DNA of 64,000 nucleotides from positions 310,001-374,000 of the forward strand of contig NZ_BDQK01000013.1 of NCBI RefSeq assembly GCF_003864295.1, in the 5' to 3' direction. Below are positions 25,397 to 33,305 of the stretch, in pieces (the first letter of the stretch is position 1; each line of letters starts with the position of its first letter). The notes beneath the pieces were generated by a model that was not told the origin of the DNA, did not search any database, and worked only from the letters and a program-made list of their open reading frames with translations. A program made the translations under genes and the position numbers. This stretch comes from Aphanothece sacrum FPU1. GTDB taxonomy: Bacteria; Cyanobacteriota; Cyanobacteriia; Cyanobacteriales; Microcystaceae.

Positions 25397-26890
25397 TTAC
25401 TGATCTTGAATATACTGTTGGCCCATTTTAAGACATTGATAAGCTTTCTGTAACTCAATTCCTAAATATCCAATATGATCAGGTTGTATTGCAGGAGAAG
25501 CAGCGCAAATTTCTCGAATTAACTTGCCCGAATTTTTCCCAGAATAACAAGCAACAATTTCTCCACTTCCTGGAGTAGTTTGCTTAACCATAATTTGTCC
25601 ATCTTCCACTTCAATTAAAAAGTTACCTGATGGATCAAAATAGTCTCGATTATTAATAATTTTAGCATATTGATTAGTGATTAATTTATCAACATTTTCC
25701 CAAGTATCATCATAAATATGTGCGCTTTGACTAATAGTAATTAATGGCCCCATCTGTAAATTATAGTCTGAACGCTTAGCAATTTCATCACGAATATGTT
25801 GTTGTAATGCTCTTAAACCCATTGCATTTGCAGGCCAAGCAGCGAACATATCATTACTGCGTAAAGTAGCAGTTAAAGACAATTCATTCTCCACAACTCT
25901 TATCCAAATATGATTTAAACAAGGACTTCCTCCTTTATCATGATCATTAACATCCCAGAGAGACATTACCCCGCTTGCTGCATCAATTTCACCAATCAAT
26001 TTATTAATAACTTGTTTAATTTGATCTTTTTTAAACCAAGACCTTAAACGCTGACCATAAGTATATTTTACTCCTTCAGTATAAGGTGCATCATCTAAAA
26101 TTTGTGGGATATATTCTTTAAGGAAAGAACGATCAATAGGTAAATAATTAGGATCAGGAAAATAAACCTCAGCAGGTTCATTAGTAATGACTGCTGTTAA
26201 ATCAATTAATTCTTGCCATTTTCCATCATAACCTGTCGGTCTAATAGTTCCGGTTGTTTTAATTCTATGTAATATTTTAACCCAAGTTTCTGCAATAGTT
26301 TTTCCTTCAATACGATGGCCATATCTTGGGCCAGGTAAAACGGTTAGAGTAGTTTCTAATTGAGGAAAAATCAAAGGATTTCCCCAAGGTTGCTTATTAT
26401 TTTGATCGGCAAATTCTTTAATATAATCAACTGCTTCCCTAATAGATTTTGCTTCTTTATAGTCCAAATATTGACGCAAATTTTCTAACGCATCAGCATC
26501 AATTTCAATGTCAATATATCCAGTAATCTCAGAATTAATAACCCATGTATCTCGACCTGTATCACTCTTCCCTTGAGTAAATCCATGTTGTAAAAAGTCT
26601 AGTAAACATTGACATCCACCAGCATTTTTATCTTCTTTTGTCGCTTGTAAAATGACTAAAAACCTCACATGAGGATTAGCTAATAAATTACGAATTAAAG
26701 GACTTATTCCTCTGGTTGGACTATATAAATTACCAATAACTGCATAATCTTCAGGGTTTAAATGTTTAGCAACTGACTGTTTAACTGTCCATCCAGTAAT
26801 AATTGCTGTTTGTCCATAACCACAAATTAATTGATTAGGTTTATAATGAGGAGTATAAGTAAATTGATAATTAGATGAGGTAATAGTCAT
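25397..26890 (-). CDS. Thymidylate-synthase-like protein with MtrA-like N-terminus and DUF4346 C-terminus
   Basis: A 497-residue three-part protein. Residues about 45-160 (NLYSPTRGISPLIRNLLANP, GGCQCLLDFLQHGF) resemble the MtrA subunit of tetrahydromethanopterin S-methyltransferase. Residues about 190-410 have ThyA features: catalytic-type Cys324 in SPCLNHIW, RSNDMFAAWPANAMGLRALQ (344-363) and HIYDDTW (391-397), which in ThyA bind dUMP. Residues 418-497 look like DUF4346 (DPSGNFLIEV, HIGYLGIEL, YIQD), also present as a separate gene at 28981-29364. dCMP deaminase and thymidylate kinase lie nearby, so a dUMP-to-dTMP role is likely. Methyl donor and the role of the N-terminal part are unknown. 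Confidence 0.75.
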   Translation of the reverse strand: MTITSSNYQFTYTPHYKPNQLICGYGQTAIITGWTVKQSVAKHLNPEDYAVIGNLYSPTRGISPLIRNLLANPHVRFLVILQATKEDKNAGGCQCLLDFLQHGFTQGKSDTGRDTWVINSEITGYIDIEIDADALENLRQYLDYKEAKSIREAVDYIKEFADQNNKQPWGNPLIFPQLETTLTVLPGPRYGHRIEGKTIAETWVKILHRIKTTGTIRPTGYDGKWQELIDLTAVITNEPAEVYFPDPNYLPIDRSFLKEYIPQILDDAPYTEGVKYTYGQRLRSWFKKDQIKQVINKLIGEIDAASGVMSLWDVNDHDKGGSPCLNHIWIRVVENELSLTATLRSNDMFAAWPANAMGLRALQQHIRDEIAKRSDYNLQMGPLITISQSAHIYDDTWENVDKLITNQYAKIINNRDYFDPSGNFLIEVEDGQIMVKQTTPGSGEIVACYSGKNSGKLIREICAASPAIQPDHIGYLGIELQKAYQCLKMGQQYIQDQ

Positions 26891-26936
26891 AGTTTGTCAA
26901 TAGTTTATAAGTAGGTAGAAAAAATTAATTACACAA

Positions 26937-27066
26937 AATTTGTAGGGGCAGGTTTTTGTAGGGGCGGGTTTTTTACATAAATCAATGATTCTCACAAAAA
27001 ATTAAATAAACCCACCCCTACTGCCTTTGTTACTCAACCATTACAACTATATCAAAACCCGCCCTG
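26937..27066. repeat. GTAGGGGCGGGTTTT dispersed repeat
   Basis: GTAGGGGCAGG and GTAGGGGCGGG are followed by a stretch similar, in reverse orientation, to the 54-bp unit at 16798-16905, then AAACCCACCCCTAC and AAAACCCGCCC on the right. The arms can pair as a long hairpin. It is noncoding and lies between the thymidylate-synthase-like gene and DUF29. Confidence 0.65.
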
Positions 27067-27178
27067 GCTTTGCAATTAATTTTGCTTCGGTACTTACAAT
27101 AATTTTAATGTGTAGTAAAAATTAATTTCTTTCAATCATCTTCCCTTTTAGGGAGAGGTAATTATCCATTATCCATTG

Positions 27179-27634
27179 TTAAATGTCATCTTCAGGAAGA
27201 TAATCAGAGGTTAAAATTTCAGTTTTAGTAAAGGAACAAACTTCAGGAAAAATATTAAGAGGTAAATGAGTTTCTGCTTTAGCATATTTTCTAGCATTTT
27301 GATAACACTTATCAAAAATCTCATCAAAATAAGGATTAAAACTAGGACTATCTTCTAAATCTTCTAAAATCCTATTACGATGTTCTAAGATAGATTTTTC
27401 CCAACTTCCTGTACGTTTATTTGGCTGATATTTCCATTTTAGCAAGTGCATTAATAATTGTTCTAAATTACTGCGTAATCCTTTTTTTTCACTTCTTCCC
27501 ATTGCTTCGATTTCTTCGATTAAGTTATCAATATCTAATTGATCTAACTTTTTTTGTTTAAGTAATTTAACTGTTTCCTGTAACCAGAGATTGAAGTCTG
27601 TCTCATATAGTATTTTAACTGCCTTCATCTTCAT
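27179..27634 (-). CDS. DUF29 family protein
   Basis: A 151-residue protein of the DUF29 family, abundant in cyanobacteria and of unknown function. Typical features are YETDFNLWLQETVKLL near the start, LIEEIEAMGRSEKKGLRSNL in the middle and RTGSWEKSILEHRNRI. It is mostly helical and soluble. The start chosen is ATG at 27634; the open frame continues upstream by 28 codons, but that part is not like the family. A second DUF29 gene lies at 33306. Confidence 0.75.
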   Translation of the reverse strand: MKMKAVKILYETDFNLWLQETVKLLKQKKLDQLDIDNLIEEIEAMGRSEKKGLRSNLEQLLMHLLKWKYQPNKRTGSWEKSILEHRNRILEDLEDSPSFNPYFDEIFDKCYQNARKYAKAETHLPLNIFPEVCSFTKTEILTSDYLPEDDI

Positions 27635-27756
27635 TGTCTTCCATGTAATATTATATTGATTGTAGCATAATAATTTTTTGTTTATAACGAGAAATAAATA
27701 GATTTGCTGGAGTGTCAATAAATTGATAATTTGATGAGGATATAGCGAATAATGGC

Positions 27757-28383
27757 TTAAAAAACCTTTTTTTCAAGGTAATTAATGATTTTTTTATGAA
27801 TATTATCAACAGTTTGTTCTCCTTCTAATCTTAATATATTTCCCTCATAACTTTGAAAAACCTTAGAATAATTTTCTCTAACTTTATTTAATTTTTCTTG
27901 AGTTTCATAAACTTCTTTTAAGGAATAATTACTAATACGAGATAAAGCTAATTCTAAAGAAATATCGATATAAATAACTAAATCTGGATTGGGAAAACGT
28001 TTATTTAAACCATAAACAAAGTCAAATTCTTCTTGATTATTACAATTATAAGCAAGAGATGAAAAATAATAACGAGTGGCAATAACATGAGTTTTCTGAT
28101 GTTTAATTAATTGATAAACACCATCGATATCATTGTATAAATGATAATATCTATCAGCCGTAAATAAATAAGCCATCTGTTCATCAAATTTTGCTTTATC
28201 TTGAATAGTAATTATTTGATTTTGCATCGCATTACGAATTAACTTACCGATGGGGCCATCTGTAGGTTCAGAACTAATAATTGCGGCATTTCCTTGATTA
28301 ATAAAATAGCTTTTTAATAATTCTGCTTGAGTTGATTTTCCTGCTTTGTCAATTCCTTCTAAAACGATAAATAAAGGTTTCAT
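27757..28383 (-). CDS. tmk: Thymidylate kinase
   Basis: Phosphorylates dTMP to dTDP for dTTP synthesis. The P-loop GIDKAGKST is at residues 10-18, the DRYYH motif (about 78) and the LID-like part with basic residues (about 145-165) follow. At 208 residues it has the usual length. It acts directly after the thymidylate-synthase-like protein encoded 870 bp away on the same strand. DUF29 lies between, so co-transcription is possible but not certain. Confidence 0.87.
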   Translation of the reverse strand: MKPLFIVLEGIDKAGKSTQAELLKSYFINQGNAAIISSEPTDGPIGKLIRNAMQNQIITIQDKAKFDEQMAYLFTADRYYHLYNDIDGVYQLIKHQKTHVIATRYYFSSLAYNCNNQEEFDFVYGLNKRFPNPDLVIYIDISLELALSRISNYSLKEVYETQEKLNKVRENYSKVFQSYEGNILRLEGEQTVDNIHKKIINYLEKKVF

Positions 28384-28459
28384 ATTTACTAAAATTTAAT
28401 CAAAATTTATGATATTAAATTAATCTAACTGTAGGGTTAACGCAATACTATAAATTTTC

Positions 28460-28495
28460 GTAGGTTGGGTTTCACTATCGTTCAACCCAACCTAC
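28460..28495. terminator. 12-bp hairpin between tmk and MAPEG gene
   Basis: Perfect stem GTAGGTTGGGTT / AACCCAACCTAC with a 12-base loop. It lies just after the stop of the MAPEG gene on the minus strand and before tmk. It has no T-run, and the GTAGGTTGGGTT sequence is of the type seen in dispersed cyanobacterial repeats, so a terminator role is only inferred. Confidence 0.45.
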
Positions 28496-28520
28496 ATTTA
28501 CTGTTTATGGCTATACTTTC

Positions 28521-28910
28521 TTATTTTAAAAATGTCAAAATTATGCCAACTAATGATCCAATTAATAACACTAAACTACTTAAACTAGCAATAGCAAAAC
28601 CTAGTATTCTTTTTTCGGCTGCTTGATAGTATCCCCAAGCATAAACAATACGACCAAGTATCCAAAATCCACCAATACCAGCCCCCCAAATTGGGCTAAC
28701 ATATAAGGAGAAAATCCAAAGTAACGGGAAAAATAAAACCATCTGTTCTATGGTATTTTGTTGAACCCTTAAAACTCTTTCAAAGTTAGGATTTCCTGTT
28801 GTTGCAGGGGGAGAAACATTATATTTAGATCTCGCACGACCGACATTTATGGTTAGAATAAAGTAGAGAAATAAAGTGAGTACGGTGACTAAACTAGGAT
28901 AAATTTCCAT
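28521..28910 (-). CDS. MAPEG family membrane protein
   Basis: A 129-residue protein with four membrane spans (about 5-24, 55-75, 77-97, 103-127), fitting the MAPEG fold of glutathione- and eicosanoid-metabolising enzymes. NPNFERVLRVQQNTIEQMV (about 40-58) matches the conserved Glu/Asn/Gln region that binds glutathione. The substrate is not predictable. The 5' end of the gene has a short copy about 600 bp upstream (29484-29517). Confidence 0.8.
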   Translation of the reverse strand: MEIYPSLVTVLTLFLYFILTINVGRARSKYNVSPPATTGNPNFERVLRVQQNTIEQMVLFFPLLWIFSLYVSPIWGAGIGGFWILGRIVYAWGYYQAAEKRILGFAIASLSSLVLLIGSLVGIILTFLK

Positions 28911-28980
28911 AACAGTTTAATGAATGAATTAATGTTGACTACTAATAGTATAAGCTAAATGTTATCTAACGGACGACTAG

Positions 28981-29364
28981 CTAATCTTGAATGTATTCTA
29001 TGTTTTGAATTAAAGCAATTTCAGCCCTAATAAATTCTCGTCCTAAATAGGCAGCATGGTTTAACATAGTAATAGGACAATCAGAATTTTCTTCAATAAC
29101 TTTGACACATAATTCTTTAGCTGTCCGTCCTGTAAATAAGGTTTCAGAAACTCTGTTAACTTTGCCTTTTGCGGGAATAACTTTACCAGTTTCAGGATCA
29201 ACTGCTAATCCTTTTTCATTAATAATATTAGTAAAATGTTTAGCACAAATTAAGCTGTTATCTCGATCAAGATAGATAATAAAATATCCCCCCGGATCAA
29301 GATCAATGTGACGTTTTGAAAGTTCATTATCAAGGGTCGTTATCGTGTCAATTAATGAGGACAT
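28981..29364 (-). CDS. Stand-alone DUF4346 protein
   Basis: A 127-residue soluble protein made mainly of a DUF4346-like domain: LDPGGYFIIYLDRDNSLICAKHF (split here as LDPGGYFIIYLD and RDNSLICAKHF), FTGRTAKELCVKVI and a C-terminus with HAAYLGREFIRAE and EYIQD. The C-terminal 80 residues of the thymidylate-synthase-like protein encoded at 25397-26890 have the same order of motifs (GNFLI, GKNSGKLI, HIGYLGIEL, YIQD). It is therefore a likely partner or regulator of that protein, but this is inference. Confidence 0.65.
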   Translation of the reverse strand: MSSLIDTITTLDNELSKRHIDLDPGGYFIIYLDRDNSLICAKHFTNIINEKGLAVDPETGKVIPAKGKVNRVSETLFTGRTAKELCVKVIEENSDCPITMLNHAAYLGREFIRAEIALIQNIEYIQD

Positions 29365-29483
29365 AGAACTTCTAGACTATAAAAATAAAGCATATATATT
29401 CTATCCTAATTTATGGTATTATGGGTCAGGTACAATTTATTGTATCAAATTAATTGAACTGTAAAACGCCAGAAAATCCAAAA

Positions 29484-29517
29484 TGAGAATAGTGACTAAA
29501 CTAGGATAAATTTACAT
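29484..29517 (-). pseudogene. Duplicate of the MAPEG gene 5' end
   Basis: The minus strand reads ATG followed directly by TAA and then a 22-base stretch identical to codons 2-9 of the MAPEG gene (AAATTTATCCTAGTTTAGTC and on), with weak similarity for about ten more bases. It is dead because of the stop directly after ATG. It shows a short local duplication of about 35 bp. Confidence 0.55.
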
Positions 29518-29545
29518 GACATTTTTATAAATTAATTTACAGATT

Positions 29546-29749
29546 TTATACTGGTATTTCAACAATTTGTGCAGTGGAGTCTGTCGGTTGACTTTCACCA
29601 GCTACCTCTAACCATCCTTGAATGGCATCTTGAAGGTTTTTAGTGACTTCTTCCATCGTATCTCCTTCAGTAATGCAACCAGGGAAAGCAGGAACTTCCG
29701 CCCAGTAACCACCTTCTTCTGCGGGATGAATAATAGCTTTGATTTTCAT
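29546..29749 (-). CDS. HicB-like antitoxin fold protein, orphan
   Basis: A 67-residue protein with the HicB N-terminal fold: IIHPAEEGGYWAEVPAFPGC, then TEGDTMEEVTKNLQDAIQGW. The ATG at 29749 is preceded by GAGGGA seven bases upstream, which is a good ribosome site and rules out the in-frame TTG further upstream. HicB normally pairs with a small HicA RNase; no HicA is next to it (pyruvate kinase lies 18 bp upstream on the same strand). It has no added DNA-binding domain. It is therefore an orphan HicB-type protein. Confidence 0.78.
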   Translation of the reverse strand: MKIKAIIHPAEEGGYWAEVPAFPGCITEGDTMEEVTKNLQDAIQGWLEVAGESQPTDSTAQIVEIPV

Positions 29750-29767
29750 TTTTTCCCTCAATATTAT

Positions 29768-31546
29768 TTAGAATGAACCATCATCATGACTTCCCCCCAT
29801 TGTCCCGGAATAGACAAATCCTTTTTGAGCATCTATAGTAATAATTGCCCCATCACGAATCATATTAGTTGCTTCTTTAAACGCTACAATTACAGGAATT
29901 CCTAAACGCATTCCAATGACTGCCGCATGACTCGTTAAACTCGACTCATTGGTAATAATTCCGGCTGACTTACGCATCATCTCGACAAACTCCGCATTGG
30001 TCGAAGGAACCACTAAAATGTCTCCGGTCTCAAAATCTCCCAATTGTCTAGCTTGTTGGGCAACTCTGGCGCGGCCACTGGCAGATCCTTGACCAATACC
30101 AATTCCCTTACCTAAGATCGCCTTAACCATTTCCACTTTAATTAAATCTGTCGAACCAGCCACCCCTTGAAGACTTCCGGCCGTCATAACCACTAAATCT
30201 CCATCTTGGAGTAAATTATTTTCTTGGGCCACATTAATAGCAGATTTAAACGTTTGACTAGGAGAAGGTAAGTCTAAAACTAATAAAGGTTTAACTCCCC
30301 AAACTAACTGTAATTGTCTGGCTACATCCACATGAGGGGTAACAGCTAAAATGGGAATTTGAGGACGAAATTTTGACACATTGCGGGCCGTACTTCCCGT
30401 TTTTGTGAGGGACATAATAGCAGCCGCATTTAATTGTTGGGCAATTTGACTCACCGCGGCCGATATAGAATTAGTAATAGTTTGTTTTGGTTGGGAAGAA
30501 TATTTAAGGGCAGTGGGTTCTTTTTCGATGCGTTCGGCAATGGAGGCCATGGTGGCGACGGCCTCAACCGGAAATTTGCCCACAGCAGTTTCATTAGACA
30601 ACATTACCGCATCTGTTCCGTCTAAAATCGCATTAGCCACATCTGAAACTTCGGCCCGAGTAGGACGGGGGTTACTGACCATACTATCAAGCATCTGAGT
30701 CGCGGTGATGACAGGTATGCCCAACTTATTAGCAGTAGCAATTAACCGTTTTTGTAGGATAGGAACATCTTCGGCCGGTAATTCTACTCCTAAGTCCCCT
30801 CGGGCCACCATTACACCGTTACATAAGCAAAGAATATCTTCCATAGCTTCGATCGCTTCATGTTTTTCAATTTTAGCGATTACAGGAACAGATTTTCCAG
30901 CATTGGCGATCAATTCTTTAATTTCTAAGATATCTTGAGGATTACGGACAAAACTCAGGGCCACCCAATCAACCCCTTGATCAAGTCCGAACATTAAATC
31001 TTCTTTATCTTTATCAGTTAAGGCCTTAACTGAGAGATAAACCCCTGGAAAATTGACTCCTTTATTACTAGAAAGAACTCCCCCAACCACTACCCGACAG
31101 TGTAATTCTTTGCGATCATGATCGATTTTTTCTACCCGCATTTCCAACTTCCCATCATCGAGAAGAATGCGCGAATAGTTAGGAACCTCATCAGTGAGGT
31201 AAGCGTAACTAATAGAACTAATATTTTGATTACACTCTACCTTGCGACTGGTGAGAATGAAGGGATCACCATTTTTGAGGATAACAGACTCCATCGCAAA
31301 TTTACCTACCCGAATTTTAGGCCCTTGTAAATCTTGTAAAATGCCTACAGGTTGATTGAGTTCAAAGGCCATTTGACGGATGAGACGAATGCTATGTTGA
31401 TGATAATCGTGATCACCGTGGGAAAAGTTGAGACGGAGAGTGGTTGCGCCCGCTAAAATTAATTGACGCAAAACTTCTTTATTTTGGGTAGCTGGGCCGA
31501 TAGTCGCAACAATTTTAGTTCGACGGGGTATGGGGCGCGGTTCCAT
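29768..31546 (-). CDS. pyk: Pyruvate kinase with C-terminal PEP-utiliser domain
   Basis: Glycolytic enzyme converting PEP and ADP to pyruvate and ATP. Early motifs are TKIVATIGPAT and TLRLNFSHGDH; the signature IAKIEKHEAIEAMEDIL (near residue 225) carries the catalytic Lys, and MVARGDLGVELP follows. The last about 90 residues are a PEP-utilising swivelling domain with TSHAAVIGMRLGIPVI, as in Bacillus and other cyanobacterial enzymes. The start is uncertain: the ATG at 31546 lies 9 residues before the conserved part and is preferred, whereas a GTG at 31588 would add 14 residues. Convergent with none; divergent from menG. Confidence 0.92.
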   Translation of the reverse strand: MEPRPIPRRTKIVATIGPATQNKEVLRQLILAGATTLRLNFSHGDHDYHQHSIRLIRQMAFELNQPVGILQDLQGPKIRVGKFAMESVILKNGDPFILTSRKVECNQNISSISYAYLTDEVPNYSRILLDDGKLEMRVEKIDHDRKELHCRVVVGGVLSSNKGVNFPGVYLSVKALTDKDKEDLMFGLDQGVDWVALSFVRNPQDILEIKELIANAGKSVPVIAKIEKHEAIEAMEDILCLCNGVMVARGDLGVELPAEDVPILQKRLIATANKLGIPVITATQMLDSMVSNPRPTRAEVSDVANAILDGTDAVMLSNETAVGKFPVEAVATMASIAERIEKEPTALKYSSQPKQTITNSISAAVSQIAQQLNAAAIMSLTKTGSTARNVSKFRPQIPILAVTPHVDVARQLQLVWGVKPLLVLDLPSPSQTFKSAINVAQENNLLQDGDLVVMTAGSLQGVAGSTDLIKVEMVKAILGKGIGIGQGSASGRARVAQQARQLGDFETGDILVVPSTNAEFVEMMRKSAGIITNESSLTSHAAVIGMRLGIPVIVAFKEATNMIRDGAIITIDAQKGFVYSGTMGGSHDDGSF

Positions 31547-31670
31547 GGGGGTATTCAAAGCTAAGGGCCAACACGGATTATAATCCACTTGGGGAGATCA
31601 TTTATCTAGGATCTCACGAATGGAACCTCTTGAAGATTAAATTCCGTATTTTTTTAGGGATCATTATCAC

Positions 31671-32384
31671 ATGACTGACTCAAGTTGGCATTCAGCGGCC
31701 GAAATTCAAGGTATTTTTGATCGCATTGCCCCGGTTTATGATCAAATGAATACTTGGTTAAGTTTAGGACAGCATCGCATTTGGAAGCTAATGACTGTAA
31801 AATGGAGTGATCCGCAACCTGGGCATATGGGCTTAGATGTATGCTGTGGTAGTGGTGATTTAGCCCAATTATTAGCCCGTAAAGTGGGAAAAACTGGCCG
31901 GGTGGTAGGTTTGGATTTTTCGTCACAACAATTAGCGATCGCTCGTCAACGGGCCCAATATTATTATCCTTCTCTTTGTTTAGATTGGGTAGAAGGAGAT
32001 GCGTTAAAGTTGCCTTTTGAGGATCAGACTTTTAATTGTGCCACAATGGGTTATGGTCTGCGAAATGTGACGGATATTCCTGCTTGTTTAAAAGAATTAT
32101 ATCGTGTCTTGAAACCAAATTCTAAGGTCGCTATTTTAGATTTTAATCGTCCTTCTCAACCTTGGATGGGTCGCTTTCAACAATGGTATTTAGACACTTT
32201 GGTTGTTTCTACGGCGCAACGTTTTGGTTTAACTGACGAATATGCTTATATTAATCCTAGTTTAGACCGATTTCCTACAGGAAACGAGCAAGTTAAATTA
32301 GCTTATGATGCGGGGTTTAGTCAGGTAGTTCATTATGCGATTGCGGGGGGAATGATGGGGGTTTTAGTTGCTACTAAATTTTAA
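31671..32384 (+). CDS. menG: Demethylphylloquinone/ubiE-family methyltransferase
   Basis: SAM-dependent C-methyltransferase of the UbiE/MenG family. In cyanobacteria it methylates 2-phytyl-1,4-naphthoquinone to phylloquinone, a cofactor of photosystem I. Visible: FDRIAPVYDQMN near the start, SAM-binding LDVCCGSGDLA (about 58-68), DALKLPFEDQTFNCATMGYGLRN (split: DALKLPFEDQTF, NCATMGYGLRN) and LKPNSKVAILDFNRP. Length of 237 is typical. It is divergent from pyruvate kinase across about 125 bp. Confidence 0.9.
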   Translation: MTDSSWHSAAEIQGIFDRIAPVYDQMNTWLSLGQHRIWKLMTVKWSDPQPGHMGLDVCCGSGDLAQLLARKVGKTGRVVGLDFSSQQLAIARQRAQYYYPSLCLDWVEGDALKLPFEDQTFNCATMGYGLRNVTDIPACLKELYRVLKPNSKVAILDFNRPSQPWMGRFQQWYLDTLVVSTAQRFGLTDEYAYINPSLDRFPTGNEQVKLAYDAGFSQVVHYAIAGGMMGVLVATKF

Positions 32385-32422
32385 ACAAGTATTAATTAAT
32401 CGTCTATAATTATGAACTGTAG

Positions 32423-32477
32423 GGGCATGGCACTAATAAGATTTTGCCTGGACAAAAATTTGAATAATGCCATGCCC
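32423..32477. repeat. GGGCATGGCA inverted repeat
   Basis: Perfect 10-bp arms GGGCATGGCA and TGCCATGCCC around a 35-base spacer. A related element at 32622-32675 has 9-bp arms and a different spacer, and a left half-copy starts at 32697. These are REP-like dispersed hairpins of noncoding type. Confidence 0.7.
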
Positions 32478-32478
32478 T

Positions 32479-32599
32479 AAGTAACTGGACAAAAATAAAC
32501 GTTACGGTGAAGTGAGCAGGGGAGCACCGGAGCAGGGAGAGGGGTTACAACCTAGTTACATTTCTTAACATAGTATTGTTTATTTATGTCCGACTACTT
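32479..32599 (+). repeat. MITE-like repeat, GGACA family, copy B
   Basis: A 121-bp copy nearly identical to copies at 14597-14723 (reverse) and 50025-50146. It has imperfect terminal inverted repeats AAGTAACTGGACAAAAATAA and, at the other end in reverse, AAGTAGTCGGACATAAATAA. Its middle carries GAGCAGGGGAGCACCGGAGC direct repeats. It is wedged between two GGGCATGGC hairpins. Confidence 0.8.
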
Positions 32600-32867
32600 A
32601 TTGATTATTTTAAATAGATTTGGGCATGGCGTTAATGAGATGATGGTAAAATCATAAGTTACTGATGCCATGCCCCTACAAATATTAAAGACATTTGGGC
32701 ATGGCGTTAATAAGATTTTGCCTGGACAAAAATTAGCAATTGTTAAATAAGATTTGAGAGGTGGGGTATTTTCTAATAACAGACGAGTTGAAAATGAAAA
32801 AATAATTAACCTGTTTCACTATAATTAAGTTATAATAAAAGTAAATTTACTAATCCACAAATCAATC

Positions 32868-33212
32868 ATGACTGACAATGAAATTAAACAATTAGTTGCC
32901 TCTAATGCAAAAACAATTCAAGCTTTAGCAAATTCTATGGCGACAGATAGACAAGAAAGACAAGAAGAAAGAAGTCAACTGTATCAATACTTAGGGAGAA
33001 TTGCCGCAGCACAGTCAAACTTTTATGAAATTCAATCTGATTACTATCATCAATTAGCTACTTTGTCAGAAAAACAGACTAAATTTGAAGAAAGACAGTT
33101 AAACATTGAGGAGAAACAGTTAAAAATCGAAGAAAAACAAGCAGAAATGCAAGCAGAAATCGTTGCTATTTTAAGGCATTTATCAATAGGAGAAATACCA
33201 TCAACTGACTAA
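32868..33212 (+). CDS. Small coiled-coil protein
   Basis: A 114-residue charged protein, predicted to be almost entirely helical. The C-terminal half has a repeated EKQTKFEERQLNIEEKQLK / IEEKQAEMQ heptad-like pattern (about residues 66-97), so a coiled coil or dimer is likely. Similar small cyanobacterial proteins are known only as hypotheticals. The last codons and the stop lie in a 33-bp tandem duplication. A DUF29 gene lies convergent downstream; any link between the two is not shown. Confidence 0.6.
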   Translation: MTDNEIKQLVASNAKTIQALANSMATDRQERQEERSQLYQYLGRIAAAQSNFYEIQSDYYHQLATLSEKQTKFEERQLNIEEKQLKIEEKQAEMQAEIVAILRHLSIGEIPSTD

Positions 33213-33257
33213 AATTATAAATCTGAAATACCATCAACTGACTAAAATTATAAATCT
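33192..33257. repeat. 33-bp tandem duplication across a stop codon
   Basis: Two perfect head-to-tail units beginning GAAATACCATCAACTGACTA. The first contains the last codons (EIPSTD) and the TGA-plus-TAA stops of the coiled-coil gene. The second repeats the same sequence after the stop and so is not translated. Confidence 0.85.
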
Positions 33258-33305
33258 GAAGTTAAGTAATTAGATTGTTTTTTGAATTTATTTATGACCA
33301 CTTAC

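Larger units (their letters stand above)
32385..32867. other. Intergenic region packed with nested repeats
   Basis: A 483-bp gap. In order: a GGGCATGGCA/TGCCATGCCC inverted repeat (32423-32477), the GGACA MITE-like copy B (32479-32599), a second GGGCATGGC inverted repeat (32622-32675) and a truncated third GGGCATGGC unit (32697-32734) that shares TAATAAGATTTTGCCTGG with the first. No gene is supported. Confidence 0.7.
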
